From NCBI GenBank assembly GCA_009773475.1, contig WSXV01000006.1:1-64000 (forward strand): DNA of 64,000 bases, given 5' to 3'. This DNA is from Desulfobulbaceae bacterium. Its GTDB lineage: Bacteria > Desulfobacterota > Desulfobulbia > Desulfobulbales > Desulfocapsaceae. Positions 27,878 through 38,348 of this stretch are shown here, one piece after another (within the stretch, counting starts at the first letter, position 1; every line of letters starts with the position of its first letter). The notes below the pieces were generated by a model that worked only from the letters and a program-made list of their open reading frames with translations, had not been told where the DNA came from and did no database searches. The translations under genes and the position numbers were made by a program.

Positions 27878-29034
27878 GGAATTTACCCCCAGTTATTCTT
27901 TTAATTATTCGACCCTTTCAAAATGTCTTTTTTAATGCATTGCACAACAAACAAACGAAGAAGATTAAAATCAAAAGTGAATTAGGCATTTTTATTGAAG
28001 ATAAATACATTTTCATAATTATGAAAAAATATACTTAGTCATCCGTCATAAAATTTATCAAGTTGAGCTCATTAGTGGAACTTAACTGAGTATTTTTTCA
28101 ACATCTGCCAATAATTGAGTGGCAAAAGTGTTGGCACTTAACATAGCGTTTTCTATTAAAGCAAAAATGACGCCAACTTTCCATAGCAAAAAGTTTTTTC
28201 ATATCTTTCTGTTTTTCCGTTATTTTAACAAACAACCTATGTTCATAGAAAAGATGAAATTGATTATAGCAACTTTCAGACATGCAATAAAAACCATGCG
28301 CTGCTGTTTTTTTGTTGCAGCTTAAAACAAAGAAGTAATGAAGATAGAAGGAAAACTTGCAACGGCAACGAGTCCTAATCCACAATAATCCAACAATACA
28401 TTACGGCAATGCAACAATCTTGATTAGATGAGGAGAAGCCTACGCCATCTAAAAAAAATTAATCTCTTGTTTTATAGTTCTTGGCAGGCAAAGAAAAACC
28501 GAGCTGTCAGAGTGCCAGGCAAACATAACCAACTGATTTTGACTACTATATATGCCTCTATCAGCACAGTGTTTTTTTCAGTTAAAGATGATAGGAATGA
28601 CATTAAAAGAAGTTTAACTGATAGGAAATATGTATTACTATAAAAAATTGATTACTATTTGGATATTAGACAAGTTCCTCATAAGTAAAAATATATATTT
28701 GTTCCTACGCCATGCTGCCCTCAGTGACTTAACATCTGTCTCTCTAGCTTCATATCCCAGAACCTTTATCTCGATTCAGATCGTAACATAATGAAGTCCT
28801 GTCAATCATGGCGGCGAGGACAACGTGACAAGTTACCATTATTTAATTATTTCTTCCTAACTCCCATATTGATTCTGGCACACAGTCAAGTAAAGGGCTA
28901 AGGGAATGAACCGTTCCCCTCAACTATGGTTGAAAGTGTTTTTGTTTAGTTAGTATCTTCAGATGTGAACAAGAAAACAACTCAGCATCATTTTGCTGAG
29001 CTTACTTTTGTATTTTCAGCATTAGGTGAGAAGA
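27878..29034. other. Large AT-rich noncoding region
   Basis: 1.16 kb between divergent genes, with no frame that has a ribosome-binding site or familiar sequence. It holds TTGGCAC near 28130, similar to half of a sigma-54 site but without a proper partner, and a hairpin CTCAGCA (28981-28987)/TGCTGAG (28994-29000) in the leader of the aldehyde dehydrogenase gene. The length is unusual for this window and could hide a small RNA; I cannot demonstrate one. Confidence 0.4.
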
Positions 29035-30501
29035 ATGAAATTAAAAGATCCTGCCCTGTTCCGGCAGGAATGTTATATAAATGGCACCTGGGTCTCAGCC
29101 GAAAAATCTTTTGAAGTGATTGATCCATCTGATGGCAGGGTGATTGGCAGTGCACCCTCCCTTGGTGAGGAGAAAACCCGCGATACTATTTCCGCAGCCA
29201 GTGCCTCCTGGCCAGCCTGGAAGGCCATGACGGCTAAAGAGCGATCATTGGTCCTCAAACGTTGGTATGCCTTAATTGTTGAAAATCAGGATGATCTGGC
29301 CATGATTATGACCAGGGAACAGGGGAAGCCGCTTGTTGAGGCCGCAGGCGAGGTTTTGTATGGCGCCTCCTATGTTGAATGGTTTGCCGAAGAGGCTAAG
29401 CGTGTCTATGGCGACACAATTCCCACAAACAGCCAGGGTAAACGGATGTTCGTCTTGAAAGAACCAGTGGGAGTCTGTGCCGCGATAACTCCCTGGAATT
29501 TTCCTTCAGCCATGATCTGTCGAAAAGCGGCTCCAGCCTTGGCAGCCGGTTGTCCTGTCATTGTTAAGCCGGCCGCTCAAACCCCGTTCTCTGCTCTTGC
29601 TCTGGCAGAACTTGCTGACCGAGCCGGTTTTCCCCCTGGTGTCTTTAACGTAATTACTGGTCCTGCCGCTGAGATTGGTGCCGAGCTGACTCGTAATCCC
29701 CTGGTCCGCAAGCTGAGTTTTACCGGATCCACGCCCGTCGGCAAGATGCTTATGGCCGCCTGTGCCGCGACGGTAAAAAAAATCTCCCTTGAACTTGGCG
29801 GACACGCCCCTTTTATCGTCTTTGATGATGCTGATCTCGACCAGGCTGTGGCCGGAGCCCTGGCATCCAAGTACCGAAATTCAGGACAGACCTGTGTCTG
29901 CGCCAACCGTTTTTTCGTACAGGAAAAAATTTATGAGGACTTTGCTTCCAAGCTGGCAGCTGCAGTCCGCTCCGAATTTCGTGTGGGCTCAGGAATGGAG
30001 AGAGAAAACAACCAGGGGCCACTCATTGATTTAAACGCGGTAATGAAGGTAGAAAGCCAGGTGAAGGATGCCCTTGATAAAGGGGCACGGCTGGCAGTTG
30101 GCGGAAAACGCATTGGCGAGAAAGGTTTTTTCTTTGAGCCGACGGTGCTGCTTGACGTTACCAACGAGATGAAAATCGCGCGTGAAGAAACCTTTGGCCC
30201 TGTTGCCCCGCTCTTTATCTTTAAGGATGAAGCAGAGGCAGTCAGAATGGCCAACGATTCTGAGTATGGCCTGGCCTCTTATTTTTACAGCCGTGATATT
30301 GCCCGCGCCTGGCGGGTAACGGAGGCCTTGGAATATGGGATGGTAGGGGTCAACACCGGCATCCTCTCATCTGAGGCCGCACCGTTTGGCGGGATGAAAG
30401 AATCAGGTATTGGGCGGGAAGGATCGCGCTACGGAATAGAAGAATATCTGGAAATGAAATATATGTGCATCGGTGGAATTGATCAAAAACAACCTATTTA
30501 A
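29035..30501 (+). CDS. gabD: Succinate-semialdehyde dehydrogenase-type aldehyde dehydrogenase
   Basis: NAD(P)-dependent aldehyde dehydrogenase of 488 residues, closest to GabD, which oxidises succinate semialdehyde to succinate. Catalytic residues are visible: E in LELGGHAPF (near 256), C in [11 protein letters not shown] (near 290), coenzyme motif TPWNFPSAM (near 150) and FTGSTPVG (near 230). The second cysteine two residues after the catalytic one is also typical of GabD. ATG 29035 has AGGTGAG upstream; a GTG at 29026 is in frame but less likely. No gabT or other GABA gene is nearby, so the substrate is inferred. Confidence 0.9.
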   Translation: MKLKDPALFRQECYINGTWVSAEKSFEVIDPSDGRVIGSAPSLGEEKTRDTISAASASWPAWKAMTAKERSLVLKRWYALIVENQDDLAMIMTREQGKPLVEAAGEVLYGASYVEWFAEEAKRVYGDTIPTNSQGKRMFVLKEPVGVCAAITPWNFPSAMICRKAAPALAAGCPVIVKPAAQTPFSALALAELADRAGFPPGVFNVITGPAAEIGAELTRNPLVRKLSFTGSTPVGKMLMAACAATVKKISLELGGHAPFIVFDDADLDQAVAGALASKYRNSGQTCVCANRFFVQEKIYEDFASKLAAAVRSEFRVGSGMERENNQGPLIDLNAVMKVESQVKDALDKGARLAVGGKRIGEKGFFFEPTVLLDVTNEMKIAREETFGPVAPLFIFKDEAEAVRMANDSEYGLASYFYSRDIARAWRVTEALEYGMVGVNTGILSSEAAPFGGMKESGIGREGSRYGIEEYLEMKYMCIGGIDQKQPI

Positions 30502-30810
30502 ACAAATTGTTACATTAATTCCTCACATCAGGACAACAAAGACCTTTTCGACAAACCATACACCTTAACCTCTTTACACCTACTATTTATATGATATAAC
30601 TGGCTCTATGATTAAATTGAAAAAATTGATACAAATGCTCGAAAGCAACTAAATTCAGCGCCAGTATTGTCATACAATCTTGCAAAGATGAGTATGACAT
30701 ACGGAACGAACAATCAGACAGATTCTACTGCTTTGAAAATTTATACGGCTCAATTGCAGAACTAAGGTAACTAAATAATGATTTCATCACTGGAAAAGGG
30801 AGTTTACATT
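30502..30810. other. Gap, nothing recognised
   Basis: About 310 AT-rich bases between the dehydrogenase and a lipoprotein gene. No gene or clear terminator is visible; it probably carries the promoter of the lipoprotein. Confidence 0.35.
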
Positions 30811-31287
30811 ATGCGATACTCGAAAATTCACATTACAGCGTCATGTTTTCTGTTGTTGTCTTCCATGCTTTTGTTAAATGGCTGCACATCTCTTTTTGAT
30901 GGCAATGAATCTCAACCACCCATGGATAATCTCCCAACTTTATCAAGTTTTGCAGGAGAATATCGTGATATTGAGCTCCCTATCGAGATGAAATATGACA
31001 CCAAGAAAAGCATGCTCGTTCGCACAGATTCTTTTACCGGTGGTGTTCTTTATTACAATGGCAAGGTAAGCCGTGACTCCTTGAAAAGTTTTATTCTTTC
31101 CGCTATGCAGAAAAATAAATGGAAACTGGCAGGCGAAGTTTCTTACGAAAATGTTCTTATGGCTTTCACTAAACCTAACAAAACCTGTACGATATCTCTA
31201 GAAGAAGGGTTTGGCGGAACATTTGGTTACACCTATGCCGCCATTTATGTAGCAGAGGATGTTTCAAGGGGATCAATGGGAAACTGA
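30811..31287 (+). CDS. Lipoprotein of unknown function
   Basis: A 158-residue lipoprotein: basic n-region, hydrophobic core and lipobox LLNGC with the lipidated cysteine near residue 25. The mature part has IELPIEMKYD, DSFTGGVLYYNGKV, SFILSAMQKNKWKL and FTKPNKTCTISLEEGF. I recall this pattern in a family of small lipoproteins of Desulfobacterota but no function. ATG 30811 is chosen for GGGAG upstream; the frame is open to 30778. Ends before a strong terminator. Confidence 0.75.
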   Translation: MRYSKIHITASCFLLLSSMLLLNGCTSLFDGNESQPPMDNLPTLSSFAGEYRDIELPIEMKYDTKKSMLVRTDSFTGGVLYYNGKVSRDSLKSFILSAMQKNKWKLAGEVSYENVLMAFTKPNKTCTISLEEGFGGTFGYTYAAIYVAEDVSRGSMGN

Positions 31288-31365
31288 TCACATCTTTAGA
31301 ATCCCAGTTTTTTATAGCTGGCATCCCACCCTCCACAAAAGCCACAAAAGCTTTCGTCGTCTTAT

Positions 31366-31409
31366 AAAATGCTGCCAAGCCACTTTCGGTTTGGCAGCAT
31401 TTTATTTTA
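31366..31409 (+). terminator. Rho-independent terminator
   Basis: AAAATGCTGCCAA (31366-31378) pairs perfectly with TTGGCAGCATTTT (31391-31403), loop 12 nt, followed by ATTTTAA. Ends the lipoprotein transcript; its symmetry may allow use in both directions. Confidence 0.85.
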
Positions 31410-31587
31410 ATTCCATAGAAATTCTGCCATTTTGGTAGTTTCAGCTACCATTACCCTACCTCGATCCTCTTCTTGTACGAACGTCTTCAGAAGTTTACTT
31501 TGGCAAATTAATTACTTATTAGCAAACAAGGAAAAAAATGAGAGACAGAAGATAAAGAGAGAATTTCTGATCAAGATGGAGGATTTT

Positions 31588-31872
31588 ATGACCTGGATAG
31601 AAGAAAAATATCGAACTGTCCATGAAAATATTCGGGATTATTTTCATGGGATGGCCTTGATTGATCCCGTTTCAACATTGCAGCAGGTTGAAGACGACCT
31701 TGATTGTCACTATTTCCGATATGGAAATAACTGGACAGGAAGAGGTATTGTCGGCGACACAATTATTACAGCAACCATCGAGGCCCTGGAAAATGTTCGC
31801 GCCGATTGCCTTGAGCGATTAAGGGCTAAACAAATGGAACAAAATGATACTATGGGTCATTCCGCACAGTAA
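31588..31872 (+). CDS. Small hypothetical protein
   Basis: A 94-residue acidic, mostly helical protein (MTWIEEKYRTVHENIRDYF, then DDLDCHYFRYGNNWTGRG and a helical C-terminal half). The start at 31588 is chosen because GGAGG lies 6 nt upstream; the frame is open from 31432. No family recognised. It precedes the photolyase gene by 180 nt with no clear link. Confidence 0.55.
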   Translation: MTWIEEKYRTVHENIRDYFHGMALIDPVSTLQQVEDDLDCHYFRYGNNWTGRGIVGDTIITATIEALENVRADCLERLRAKQMEQNDTMGHSAQ

Positions 31873-32052
31873 AAAGAATTGATTTATAGCCCATGGCAGG
31901 ATTCTCTTAGACAATAGATCGTTTTTATTCTGTAAATATGGAAAGTCCTTTCCTGGAGCCTATCCTTTACAATTTTTTCTCCCATGAAACACCGTCTCGC
32001 TGTTTGTTTCATGGGTGAAAAAGTCTACTTTTTTACGGGGAGAAATGCCGGC

Positions 32053-33465
32053 ATGACCTTTTCGACACATCAAGACATTGATCCCGCCCGCTATCGACTC
32101 CTCTGGGATGCTTCTGAGGGGTCGGGTCCGGTCATTTATTGGATGAGTCGTGAACAGCGGGCCCGTGATAACTGGGGTCTGTTTCTGGCTCAGCAAAAAG
32201 CGCTGGAGCTAAAACGACCAATGGTGGTCGTTTTTTGTCTCACAACAGAGTATCCCGGCGCAACCAGACGCCATTACGGTTTTTTATTACGGGGACTGGC
32301 TCAAGTCCAAAAGGATCTTGCCGAACACAATATTGTCCTACATCTTTTGCAGGGGGATCCTGAAAAAACTTTGCCAGCCTTTCTGGAAAGCATTTCTCCC
32401 GCCTTGGTGGTCAGTGATTTTGATCCGCTGCGAATTAAGCTACAGTGGCGAAATGCAATTTTAGCTCACTCACGAACACCCTGGTATGAGGTGGACGGTC
32501 ATAATATTGTTCCTTGCTGGCAGGCTTCTCCCAAGAGGGAATACGGAGCCTATACCCTTCGCCCTAAACTGAAAAAGCTACTGCCACGATTTTTAACCGA
32601 CTTTCCACCCCTCGCTGTTCATCCTTATTCGATAACAGAGCTTACGGGGAAGACCTTTAAGCCGGGAATACTGCTGGACCAGATTCAAAAGTCAACTGCT
32701 GGCGAGGTCAACTGGATTATCCCGGGAGAACAGGCAGCAAGGGCCATGCTGGCAGAGTTTCTTGAAAACAGGCTGGAGCACTATTCCATCGACCGTAACA
32801 ATCCCTGCGTCAACGGCCAATCCGATCTTTCCCCCTATTTTCATTTCGGGCAATTGTCCCCCCAGCGGGTTGCCTGGGAGGTGTCACAAAGTCAGTACTC
32901 ACCTGAGACCACGGAACCCTTCCTGGAAGAATTAATCGTCCGCCGAGAGCTGTCTGACAACTTCTGTTTTTATACCCCCGACTATGACAAGGTTTCAGCC
33001 TTCCCCGATTGGGCCCTCAAAACCCATGATGCTCATCGTCAGGACACCCGTCCTTATCTCGCAGATCTGGCTGAACTGGAAAAGGCAGCAACCCCTGACC
33101 ACCTCTGGAACGGCTGCCAGTATCAACTGCGTGAACATGGCAAACTGCATGGCTACCTGCGGATGTACTGGGCCAAAAAGATTCTGGAATGGAGCCAGTC
33201 ACCGGAAGAGGCCCTGAGCAATGCCATATATCTGAATGATCGTTATTCTCTGGATGGTCGAGATCCCAATGGGTACGCAGGTATTGCGTGGAGTATCGGC
33301 GGGGTGCATGATCGTCCCTGGTTTGATCGCCCTATCTTTGGCAAGATTCGCTATATGAACCAGAACGGTTGTCGGAGAAAGTTTAAGGTCGACCTCTTTC
33401 TGCAAAACCTTTTGGAAAAATCTATGATGCAGGAGACGACACTCAGCATTGGCGACAGACAGTAG
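32053..33465 (+). CDS. phr: Class II CPD photolyase
   Basis: Light-driven repair of cyclobutane pyrimidine dimers with FAD. It follows the class II pattern closely, as I recall it from the Methanosarcina enzyme: YWMSREQRARDNWGL near residue 30, VVFCLTTEYPGA near 58, FDPLRIKLQW, RRELSDNFCFY, KLHGYLRMYWAKKILEW and NGYAGIAWSIGGVHDRPW. 470 residues. ATG 32053 is chosen because it puts the YWM motif at the family's usual distance and GGGGAG lies upstream; an ATG at 31984 is also in frame. An interesting gene for an organism otherwise built for anoxic life. Confidence 0.93.
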   Translation: MTFSTHQDIDPARYRLLWDASEGSGPVIYWMSREQRARDNWGLFLAQQKALELKRPMVVVFCLTTEYPGATRRHYGFLLRGLAQVQKDLAEHNIVLHLLQGDPEKTLPAFLESISPALVVSDFDPLRIKLQWRNAILAHSRTPWYEVDGHNIVPCWQASPKREYGAYTLRPKLKKLLPRFLTDFPPLAVHPYSITELTGKTFKPGILLDQIQKSTAGEVNWIIPGEQAARAMLAEFLENRLEHYSIDRNNPCVNGQSDLSPYFHFGQLSPQRVAWEVSQSQYSPETTEPFLEELIVRRELSDNFCFYTPDYDKVSAFPDWALKTHDAHRQDTRPYLADLAELEKAATPDHLWNGCQYQLREHGKLHGYLRMYWAKKILEWSQSPEEALSNAIYLNDRYSLDGRDPNGYAGIAWSIGGVHDRPWFDRPIFGKIRYMNQNGCRRKFKVDLFLQNLLEKSMMQETTLSIGDRQ

Positions 33466-33593
33466 AATATTTTTGTGATAAAGTTAAATATTCCCCACAA
33501 AACTCAAGATATGCCGTTTTATTTTCCTCTTTGAACATTCAAGCGGGAAGTAATCATTCCACAGCAACCCTTAAATTTTAGGCGGAGGCTGAC

Positions 33594-34490
33594 ATGAAAG
33601 CCCTGGTTACCGGTAGTACAGGATTTGTAGGAACCCATCTGATACGCAGGCTGGATCATCCCATTGCTGTGGGGCGCAGTCAGGAAAAGATACGCCAGCG
33701 ACTTGGCGAGGTGGAGGCCCGGATCTGGAACCCTGGCCAGAACGTCGATCCAGCATTGTTTACCGGAGTAGATACGGTCTTTCATCTTGCCGGTGAATCG
33801 GTCTTTCAGGGTCGCTGGAACCCGGCCCGTAAAGCTGAAATTCGAAAAAGCCGGGTGGAAACCACCAGAAGACTGGTGGACGGCATGGTCGCTTGCTCTA
33901 ACCCGCCAAAAACATTGGTCTGCTCTTCAGCCATCGGTTTTTATGGAGATCGCGGTGCGGAAGAACTGAATGAGGCTGCAGCCTCAGGCCATGATTTCCT
34001 GGCCGAAGTTTGTGCTGCCTGGGAACAGGAAGCTTTGCGGGCACAGGGATTTGGTATTCGGGTCGTATGTGTCCGCACCGGAGTGGTATTGGGGAAGGAT
34101 GGTGGGGCGTTTCCCCAGATGCTGCTTCCCTTTAGAATGGGTTTAGGCGGCAGACTGGGTAATGGCCGGCAGTATATGTCCTGGATTCATATTGATGATC
34201 TTGTGGGAATCATGCTCTATGCCGCAACTCATGATTCCGTCAATGGGCCGGTTAACGGAACAGCCCCGGAAGCAGTAACAAATAGTGAGTTCACCAGAGT
34301 CCTGGCCAGCACTCTGCACCGCCCTGCCCTTTTTCCCGTTCCACGATGTGTTCTCAGGCTGGCTGTCGGCGAGTTCGCCACAGTTCTGCTTGCCTCGCAA
34401 CGGGTCGTACCTGAAAAGATAAGCCAGGCCGGATATCAATTTGTCTATCCTGACTTAAAAAAAGCAATGGCCAACCTTCTTTCACCTTGA
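33594..34490 (+). CDS. NAD-dependent epimerase-like protein (TIGR01777 type, YfcH-like)
   Basis: Extended short-chain dehydrogenase fold of 298 residues. Nucleotide motif TGSTGFVGTHL (about 6-16), FHLAGESV near 64, SSAIGFYGDRG near 110 and the C-terminal domain of the YfcH/SulA family. The tyrosine of FYG stands where the catalytic tyrosine is expected but the YxxxK pair is not standard, as is usual for this group, whose function is not settled. Ribosome-binding site GGCGGAGG precedes ATG 33594. Confidence 0.85.
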   Translation: MKALVTGSTGFVGTHLIRRLDHPIAVGRSQEKIRQRLGEVEARIWNPGQNVDPALFTGVDTVFHLAGESVFQGRWNPARKAEIRKSRVETTRRLVDGMVACSNPPKTLVCSSAIGFYGDRGAEELNEAAASGHDFLAEVCAAWEQEALRAQGFGIRVVCVRTGVVLGKDGGAFPQMLLPFRMGLGGRLGNGRQYMSWIHIDDLVGIMLYAATHDSVNGPVNGTAPEAVTNSEFTRVLASTLHRPALFPVPRCVLRLAVGEFATVLLASQRVVPEKISQAGYQFVYPDLKKAMANLLSP

Positions 34491-34539
34491 TGAGTCGATA
34501 CGGGACACTCCAAACGGAAGAATAAAGAGAGAGGAACCT

Positions 34540-35091
34540 ATGGCTAAAATACTGCTGACACTCCTCCTGCTCTCCTTAGCCCATGTCTGTTCTGCTGAGG
34601 AATCCCACTATGTTCAACAGCTCAAAGAACTTGCCGAACAGGGCAATGGAGAGTCGCAGTTTGCCCTTGCTCTGCTCTTTGAGCAGGGCGAGGAGGGGCT
34701 TGTTCGTGATCCGAAAAAGGCTGCCACCTTGTTTTTGCAAGCCGGCAAGGCAGGCATTCCGGCGGCCTGCCTTTATCTTGGGATCAAACATGAAAGTGGC
34801 AGTGGGGTGACAAGGAATCTCACGGAGGCGGCATACTGGTACTGTTGTGCCGCAACAAAAAACTGGGCGATGGCTCAATTTCTTTTGGCCAACCTCTACG
34901 AAAAAGGGAGGGGAGTGGAAAAGAACAAGATCAAAGCACTTGCCTGGTATGAACTGGCCAACGAACAGGGATATCCTGCCGCCCGAGAATCCATACTCCA
35001 GATAACAGCAGAAATGACCGCTGAGCATATAGAAAAAGCCCAGCGACTTCGCACAGAGCTTTTGTCCAATGCGAATTGTTCAGAGATGTGA
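34540..35091 (+). CDS. Secreted Sel1-repeat protein
   Basis: A 183-residue protein with signal peptide (LLTLLLLSLAHVCSA, cleavage near 20) and Sel1-like repeats of 36 residues: GESQFALALLFEQGEEGLVRD, PAACLYLGIKHESGSGVTRN and AMAQFLLANLYEKGRGVEKN each marks one. Such repeats bind protein partners. Ribosome-binding site AGAGAGG. Follows the epimerase gene by 49 nt, probably co-transcribed; converges on dxs. Confidence 0.82.
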   Translation: MAKILLTLLLLSLAHVCSAEESHYVQQLKELAEQGNGESQFALALLFEQGEEGLVRDPKKAATLFLQAGKAGIPAACLYLGIKHESGSGVTRNLTEAAYWYCCAATKNWAMAQFLLANLYEKGRGVEKNKIKALAWYELANEQGYPAARESILQITAEMTAEHIEKAQRLRTELLSNANCSEM

Positions 35092-35105
35092 GGCAGCCCA
35101 TTTAC

Positions 35106-37010
35106 TTACCGCTTCATCAGCTCCATGGCGGACTTTATAATGGATGGTGAGTCCAGCCCACTGTTCTTCCACAGGGTTTTCTGCGGGCCATGTTCAATGA
35201 ATTGATCAGGATGGGCTAGAATCATGGTTTTAATGTGAAAGAGATGTCGCGTTGACAGAAGTTCAAGAACCGCACTGCCCCATCCACCCTGCTTGACATT
35301 ATCTTCAATGGTGAGAACCCTTCCGGTCTGCTGTGCCCAGTAAGCAATCAAATCGCCATCCATCGGTTTGATGAATCGAGGGTTGATCACCGCCGCATCA
35401 ATACCGAGCTTTTCCAGCCCTTCAGCTGCCCGCAACGCAGGATACACTCGGTTTCCCACAGGCAGAAGAAGAATATCTTTTCCCTCGCGCAACACCTCTC
35501 CCCGACCGAATTCCAGTTTTTTCAAATTGCCGGTTAACTTTACCCCCTCACCTGCCCCACGCGGATAGCGAATCGCGCAAGGGGAATGATGAAAGATGGC
35601 GGTATAGAGCATGTGCTGCAACTCATCCTCATCCTTTGGCGCCATACAGCTGAGATTTGGAATAAACCGAAGAAAAGAGATGTCAAAGACGCCGTGATGG
35701 GTGGGCCCATCATCGCCGACAACGCCACTCCGGTCTATGGCCAGGGTAACCGGCAGATTGGGCAGGCAGACATCGTGAATGATCTGATCGAGGGAGCGCT
35801 GAAAAAAAGATGAATAAATTGCCACCACCGGCAGCATCCCTTCTAAGGCCAGACCAGCTGCAAAGGTAACGGCATGCTGTTCAGCGATTCCAACGTCAAA
35901 AAAACGATCAGGAAATTCCTTGGCAAAATTGCCTAACCCGGTGCCGGCGGGCATGGCCGCTGAAATGGCAGTTATCCGCTGATCCCCCCGGGCCAGATTG
36001 ATCATGGTGTCGCCAAAGACCTTGGTGTAACTGATTGACTCACTCGTGGACTTCGGGACGCCGGTTTTTACATCATAGGGCCCCACTCCGTGAAAGTTGC
36101 CGGGATTTTCTTCGGCAGGTAGATAGCCTTTCCCTTTGGTGGTCAGGACGTGCACCAGCACCGGCCCATCGAGGTTGTCCCGGACATTCTCCAGGGTGGG
36201 AATCAGCTCGTCGAGCTCATGACCGCGAATGGGCCCCACATAGTAGAACTTCAAGGCTTCAAAGAGCATCCCGGGAGTAAAAAAACACTTGAAGTTTTCT
36301 TCACTTTTCTTGAGGAAACTTAGGATATTATCCCCAATTCCAGGCATTTCGCGCAACCTTGCAGCGATATGATTTCGAAGCTGGACAATGGTCTTACCGG
36401 TCATCCGGCGATTCAAAAAACTGGAAAGGGCGCCGACGTTCGGCGAGATGGACATCTCGTTGTCATTGAGAATGACGATAAGATTCTTATCCAGATGGCC
36501 AGCCTGATTCAAGGCCTCAAAGGCCATGCCGGTGGTCATCGAGCCATCGCCGATCACGGCCAGTACCCGGCTGCTGTCTTTTTTCAGATCCTTGGCCAAG
36601 GACATTCCCAGGGCAGCCGAGATGGAAGTCCCGGCATGACCAGTCTCCAGGGCGTCATACTCGCTTTCTCCAAACTTTGGGAATCCGCTCATGCCCTTAT
36701 ACTGGCGCAGGGTATGAAACTGCTTTTGCCTGCCGGTGACTAGTTTGTGGGCATAGCATTGATGCCCGACATCCCAGATCAGTTTGTCCTCCGGGGTATT
36801 GAAAACATGATGCAGGGCCAGGGTCAGCTCCACCACGCCCAGACTTGGGGCTAGATGACCGCCGGTTTCGGAGACGGTGGTGATAATGGTCTCACGAATC
36901 TCCTGGGCAATACCTTCAAGTTGAGGAATGGAAAGGGATCGTAGGTCTTTTGGGGAATGAATGTCTTTCAGAGCAACACATTTCTGGTCCAGGGAAGGGC
37001 TTGTCAACAT
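35106..37010 (-). CDS. dxs: 1-deoxy-D-xylulose-5-phosphate synthase
   Basis: First enzyme of the MEP isoprenoid pathway; condenses pyruvate and glyceraldehyde-3-phosphate with thiamine diphosphate. 634 residues, normal. Visible: GGHLAPSLGVVELT (about 50), WDVGHQCYAHKL (about 80), ThDP motif GDGSMTTGMAFEALNQAG ending NDNEMSIS (about 155-190), and DRSGVVGDDGPTHHG (about 440). Third in the xseB-ispA-dxs cluster, so the first and a later step of isoprenoid synthesis are made together. Confidence 0.97.
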   Translation of the reverse strand: MLTSPSLDQKCVALKDIHSPKDLRSLSIPQLEGIAQEIRETIITTVSETGGHLAPSLGVVELTLALHHVFNTPEDKLIWDVGHQCYAHKLVTGRQKQFHTLRQYKGMSGFPKFGESEYDALETGHAGTSISAALGMSLAKDLKKDSSRVLAVIGDGSMTTGMAFEALNQAGHLDKNLIVILNDNEMSISPNVGALSSFLNRRMTGKTIVQLRNHIAARLREMPGIGDNILSFLKKSEENFKCFFTPGMLFEALKFYYVGPIRGHELDELIPTLENVRDNLDGPVLVHVLTTKGKGYLPAEENPGNFHGVGPYDVKTGVPKSTSESISYTKVFGDTMINLARGDQRITAISAAMPAGTGLGNFAKEFPDRFFDVGIAEQHAVTFAAGLALEGMLPVVAIYSSFFQRSLDQIIHDVCLPNLPVTLAIDRSGVVGDDGPTHHGVFDISFLRFIPNLSCMAPKDEDELQHMLYTAIFHHSPCAIRYPRGAGEGVKLTGNLKKLEFGRGEVLREGKDILLLPVGNRVYPALRAAEGLEKLGIDAAVINPRFIKPMDGDLIAYWAQQTGRVLTIEDNVKQGGWGSAVLELLSTRHLFHIKTMILAHPDQFIEHGPQKTLWKNSGLDSPSIIKSAMELMKR

Positions 37011-37101
37011 TATGGCAATGATCGTAGTAGATTTTAAGAAGCAGACCTGATCTATTCAGGTTTTATGCTCGGAATTTTCTTCACTTTTCCTGAAGCCTTC
37101 T

Positions 37102-38007
37102 TCAATGAGACCGGGTAAGGATGTACCTGGCTATGGCCCGCAGGGGATCAGCTTTAGCATCAAAGATATTCAAGGCGGATTCAGCCTCCGCCACTGCCGC
37201 ACCAGCCTTCTGGCGAGTGGCCTCAATGCCGAAAAAGCCAGGATACGTGGCCTTACCTCGACAGGCGTCTGACCCGGCGGCTTTACCAAGCTGCGCCGTG
37301 GTACTGGTGGCATTGAGCAGATCATCGACAATCTGAAAGGCCAGGCCGACCTGCTCACCGTAACGGCGCAAGGCCTCCCGTTGTGCCTGATCCGCACCGG
37401 CCGCAATGCCACCGGCCAAAATAGATGCAGTGATCAGGGCGCCGGTCTTATTGCGATGAATGGCACGCAGGGTTTCAAAGGGAAATTCTTTGTTTTCATG
37501 GCAAATATCCAGGAGCTGACCACCAACCATGCCCAGTGAGCCTGCGGCCCGGGCAATGAGATGAATGATGGCAAGCCTTTTCTCCGGCAGCAACTTACTC
37601 TTTTCGCTGTTGCTGAGCAGGTCAAAGGCCCAGGTCAACAGACCATCTCCGGCGAGGATGGCGCCAGCCTCACCATAGAGTTTATGGCTTGTCGGCTTGC
37701 CCCGGCGCAGATCATCATTATCCATGGCCGGCAGATCGTCATGGATCAGGGAATAGGTATGAATACATTCCAGGGCGCAGGCAATGGGCAGCAGATCAGT
37801 CTCCAGGGACGGACGCGCGCCGACAGCCTCCCCTGCCGCCAGGCAGAGTATGGGCCGAATTCTTTTACCGCCGGCAAACAGGCTGTACCGCATGGCCTCA
37901 ATATGGACAGAAAAGAGGCCATTTTCCACCTCCGCTGCCGGCATGTACTTCTCGAGAGCGCCTTCTACCACCAGCCTCTGCTCATTCAGATATGTCTTGA
38001 TCTCCAT
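37102..38007 (-). CDS. ispA: Polyprenyl diphosphate synthase (farnesyl/geranylgeranyl type)
   Basis: Trans-prenyltransferase of 301 residues that extends dimethylallyl diphosphate with isopentenyl diphosphate. First aspartate-rich motif [14 protein letters not shown] near residue 85, GGKRIRPIL near 46. The second motif reads DDLLN rather than DDxxD, so its last position is changed. ATG 38007 (MEIKTYLNE) is chosen, inside the end of xseB (26-nt overlap); the frame is open to 38046. Chain length of product not certain. Confidence 0.93.
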   Translation of the reverse strand: MEIKTYLNEQRLVVEGALEKYMPAAEVENGLFSVHIEAMRYSLFAGGKRIRPILCLAAGEAVGARPSLETDLLPIACALECIHTYSLIHDDLPAMDNDDLRRGKPTSHKLYGEAGAILAGDGLLTWAFDLLSNSEKSKLLPEKRLAIIHLIARAAGSLGMVGGQLLDICHENKEFPFETLRAIHRNKTGALITASILAGGIAAGADQAQREALRRYGEQVGLAFQIVDDLLNATSTTAQLGKAAGSDACRGKATYPGFFGIEATRQKAGAAVAEAESALNIFDAKADPLRAIARYILTRSH

Positions 38008-38230
38008 GATCGATCTCGTTAAAAGGAACAGACTCAAGCTGACCATCTTTGGTGAGAAGGAGTTCGACCTTCGCTCGAACTTCGGTCAAGTTCTTGTTAC
38101 AAAAGGCCACAAGCTTGATTCCTTCGTCAAATTTTTTCAAACTGGCATCGAGGCTCAGATCACCGCCTTCCAGTTCTCCGGTAAGCTGTTCAAGACGTGC
38201 CAAGGCGTTTTCAAAAGTTGGTTTAGCCAT
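37982..38230 (-). CDS. xseB: Exodeoxyribonuclease VII small subunit
   Basis: Small subunit that joins XseA in degrading single-stranded DNA. An 82-residue helical protein with the family core [19 protein letters not shown] and [19 protein letters not shown]. Overlaps ispA by 26 nt; the xseB-ispA-dxs order is common in bacteria. XseA is not in the window. Confidence 0.93.
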   Translation of the reverse strand: MAKPTFENALARLEQLTGELEGGDLSLDASLKKFDEGIKLVAFCNKNLTEVRAKVELLLTKDGQLESVPFNEIDHGDQDISE

Positions 38231-38348
38231 AATAATTCATGATACCATGCAGGACAGCGCTTCAATATGCATTAAAGAGTGATTAAAACAAGAATAAACT
38301 CATCATAACTTACCACTTAACACCCAAAACTTGAACCTTAATTATGGC

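Noticed and set aside
28128..28146. Sigma-54 promoter at TTGGCAC
   Set aside because: The -12 element is not TTGC at the right distance, and no gene follows on that strand for about 900 bases.
28098..28385. 95-codon minus-strand frame in the long gap
   Set aside because: No ribosome-binding site and a composition like random AT-rich sequence.
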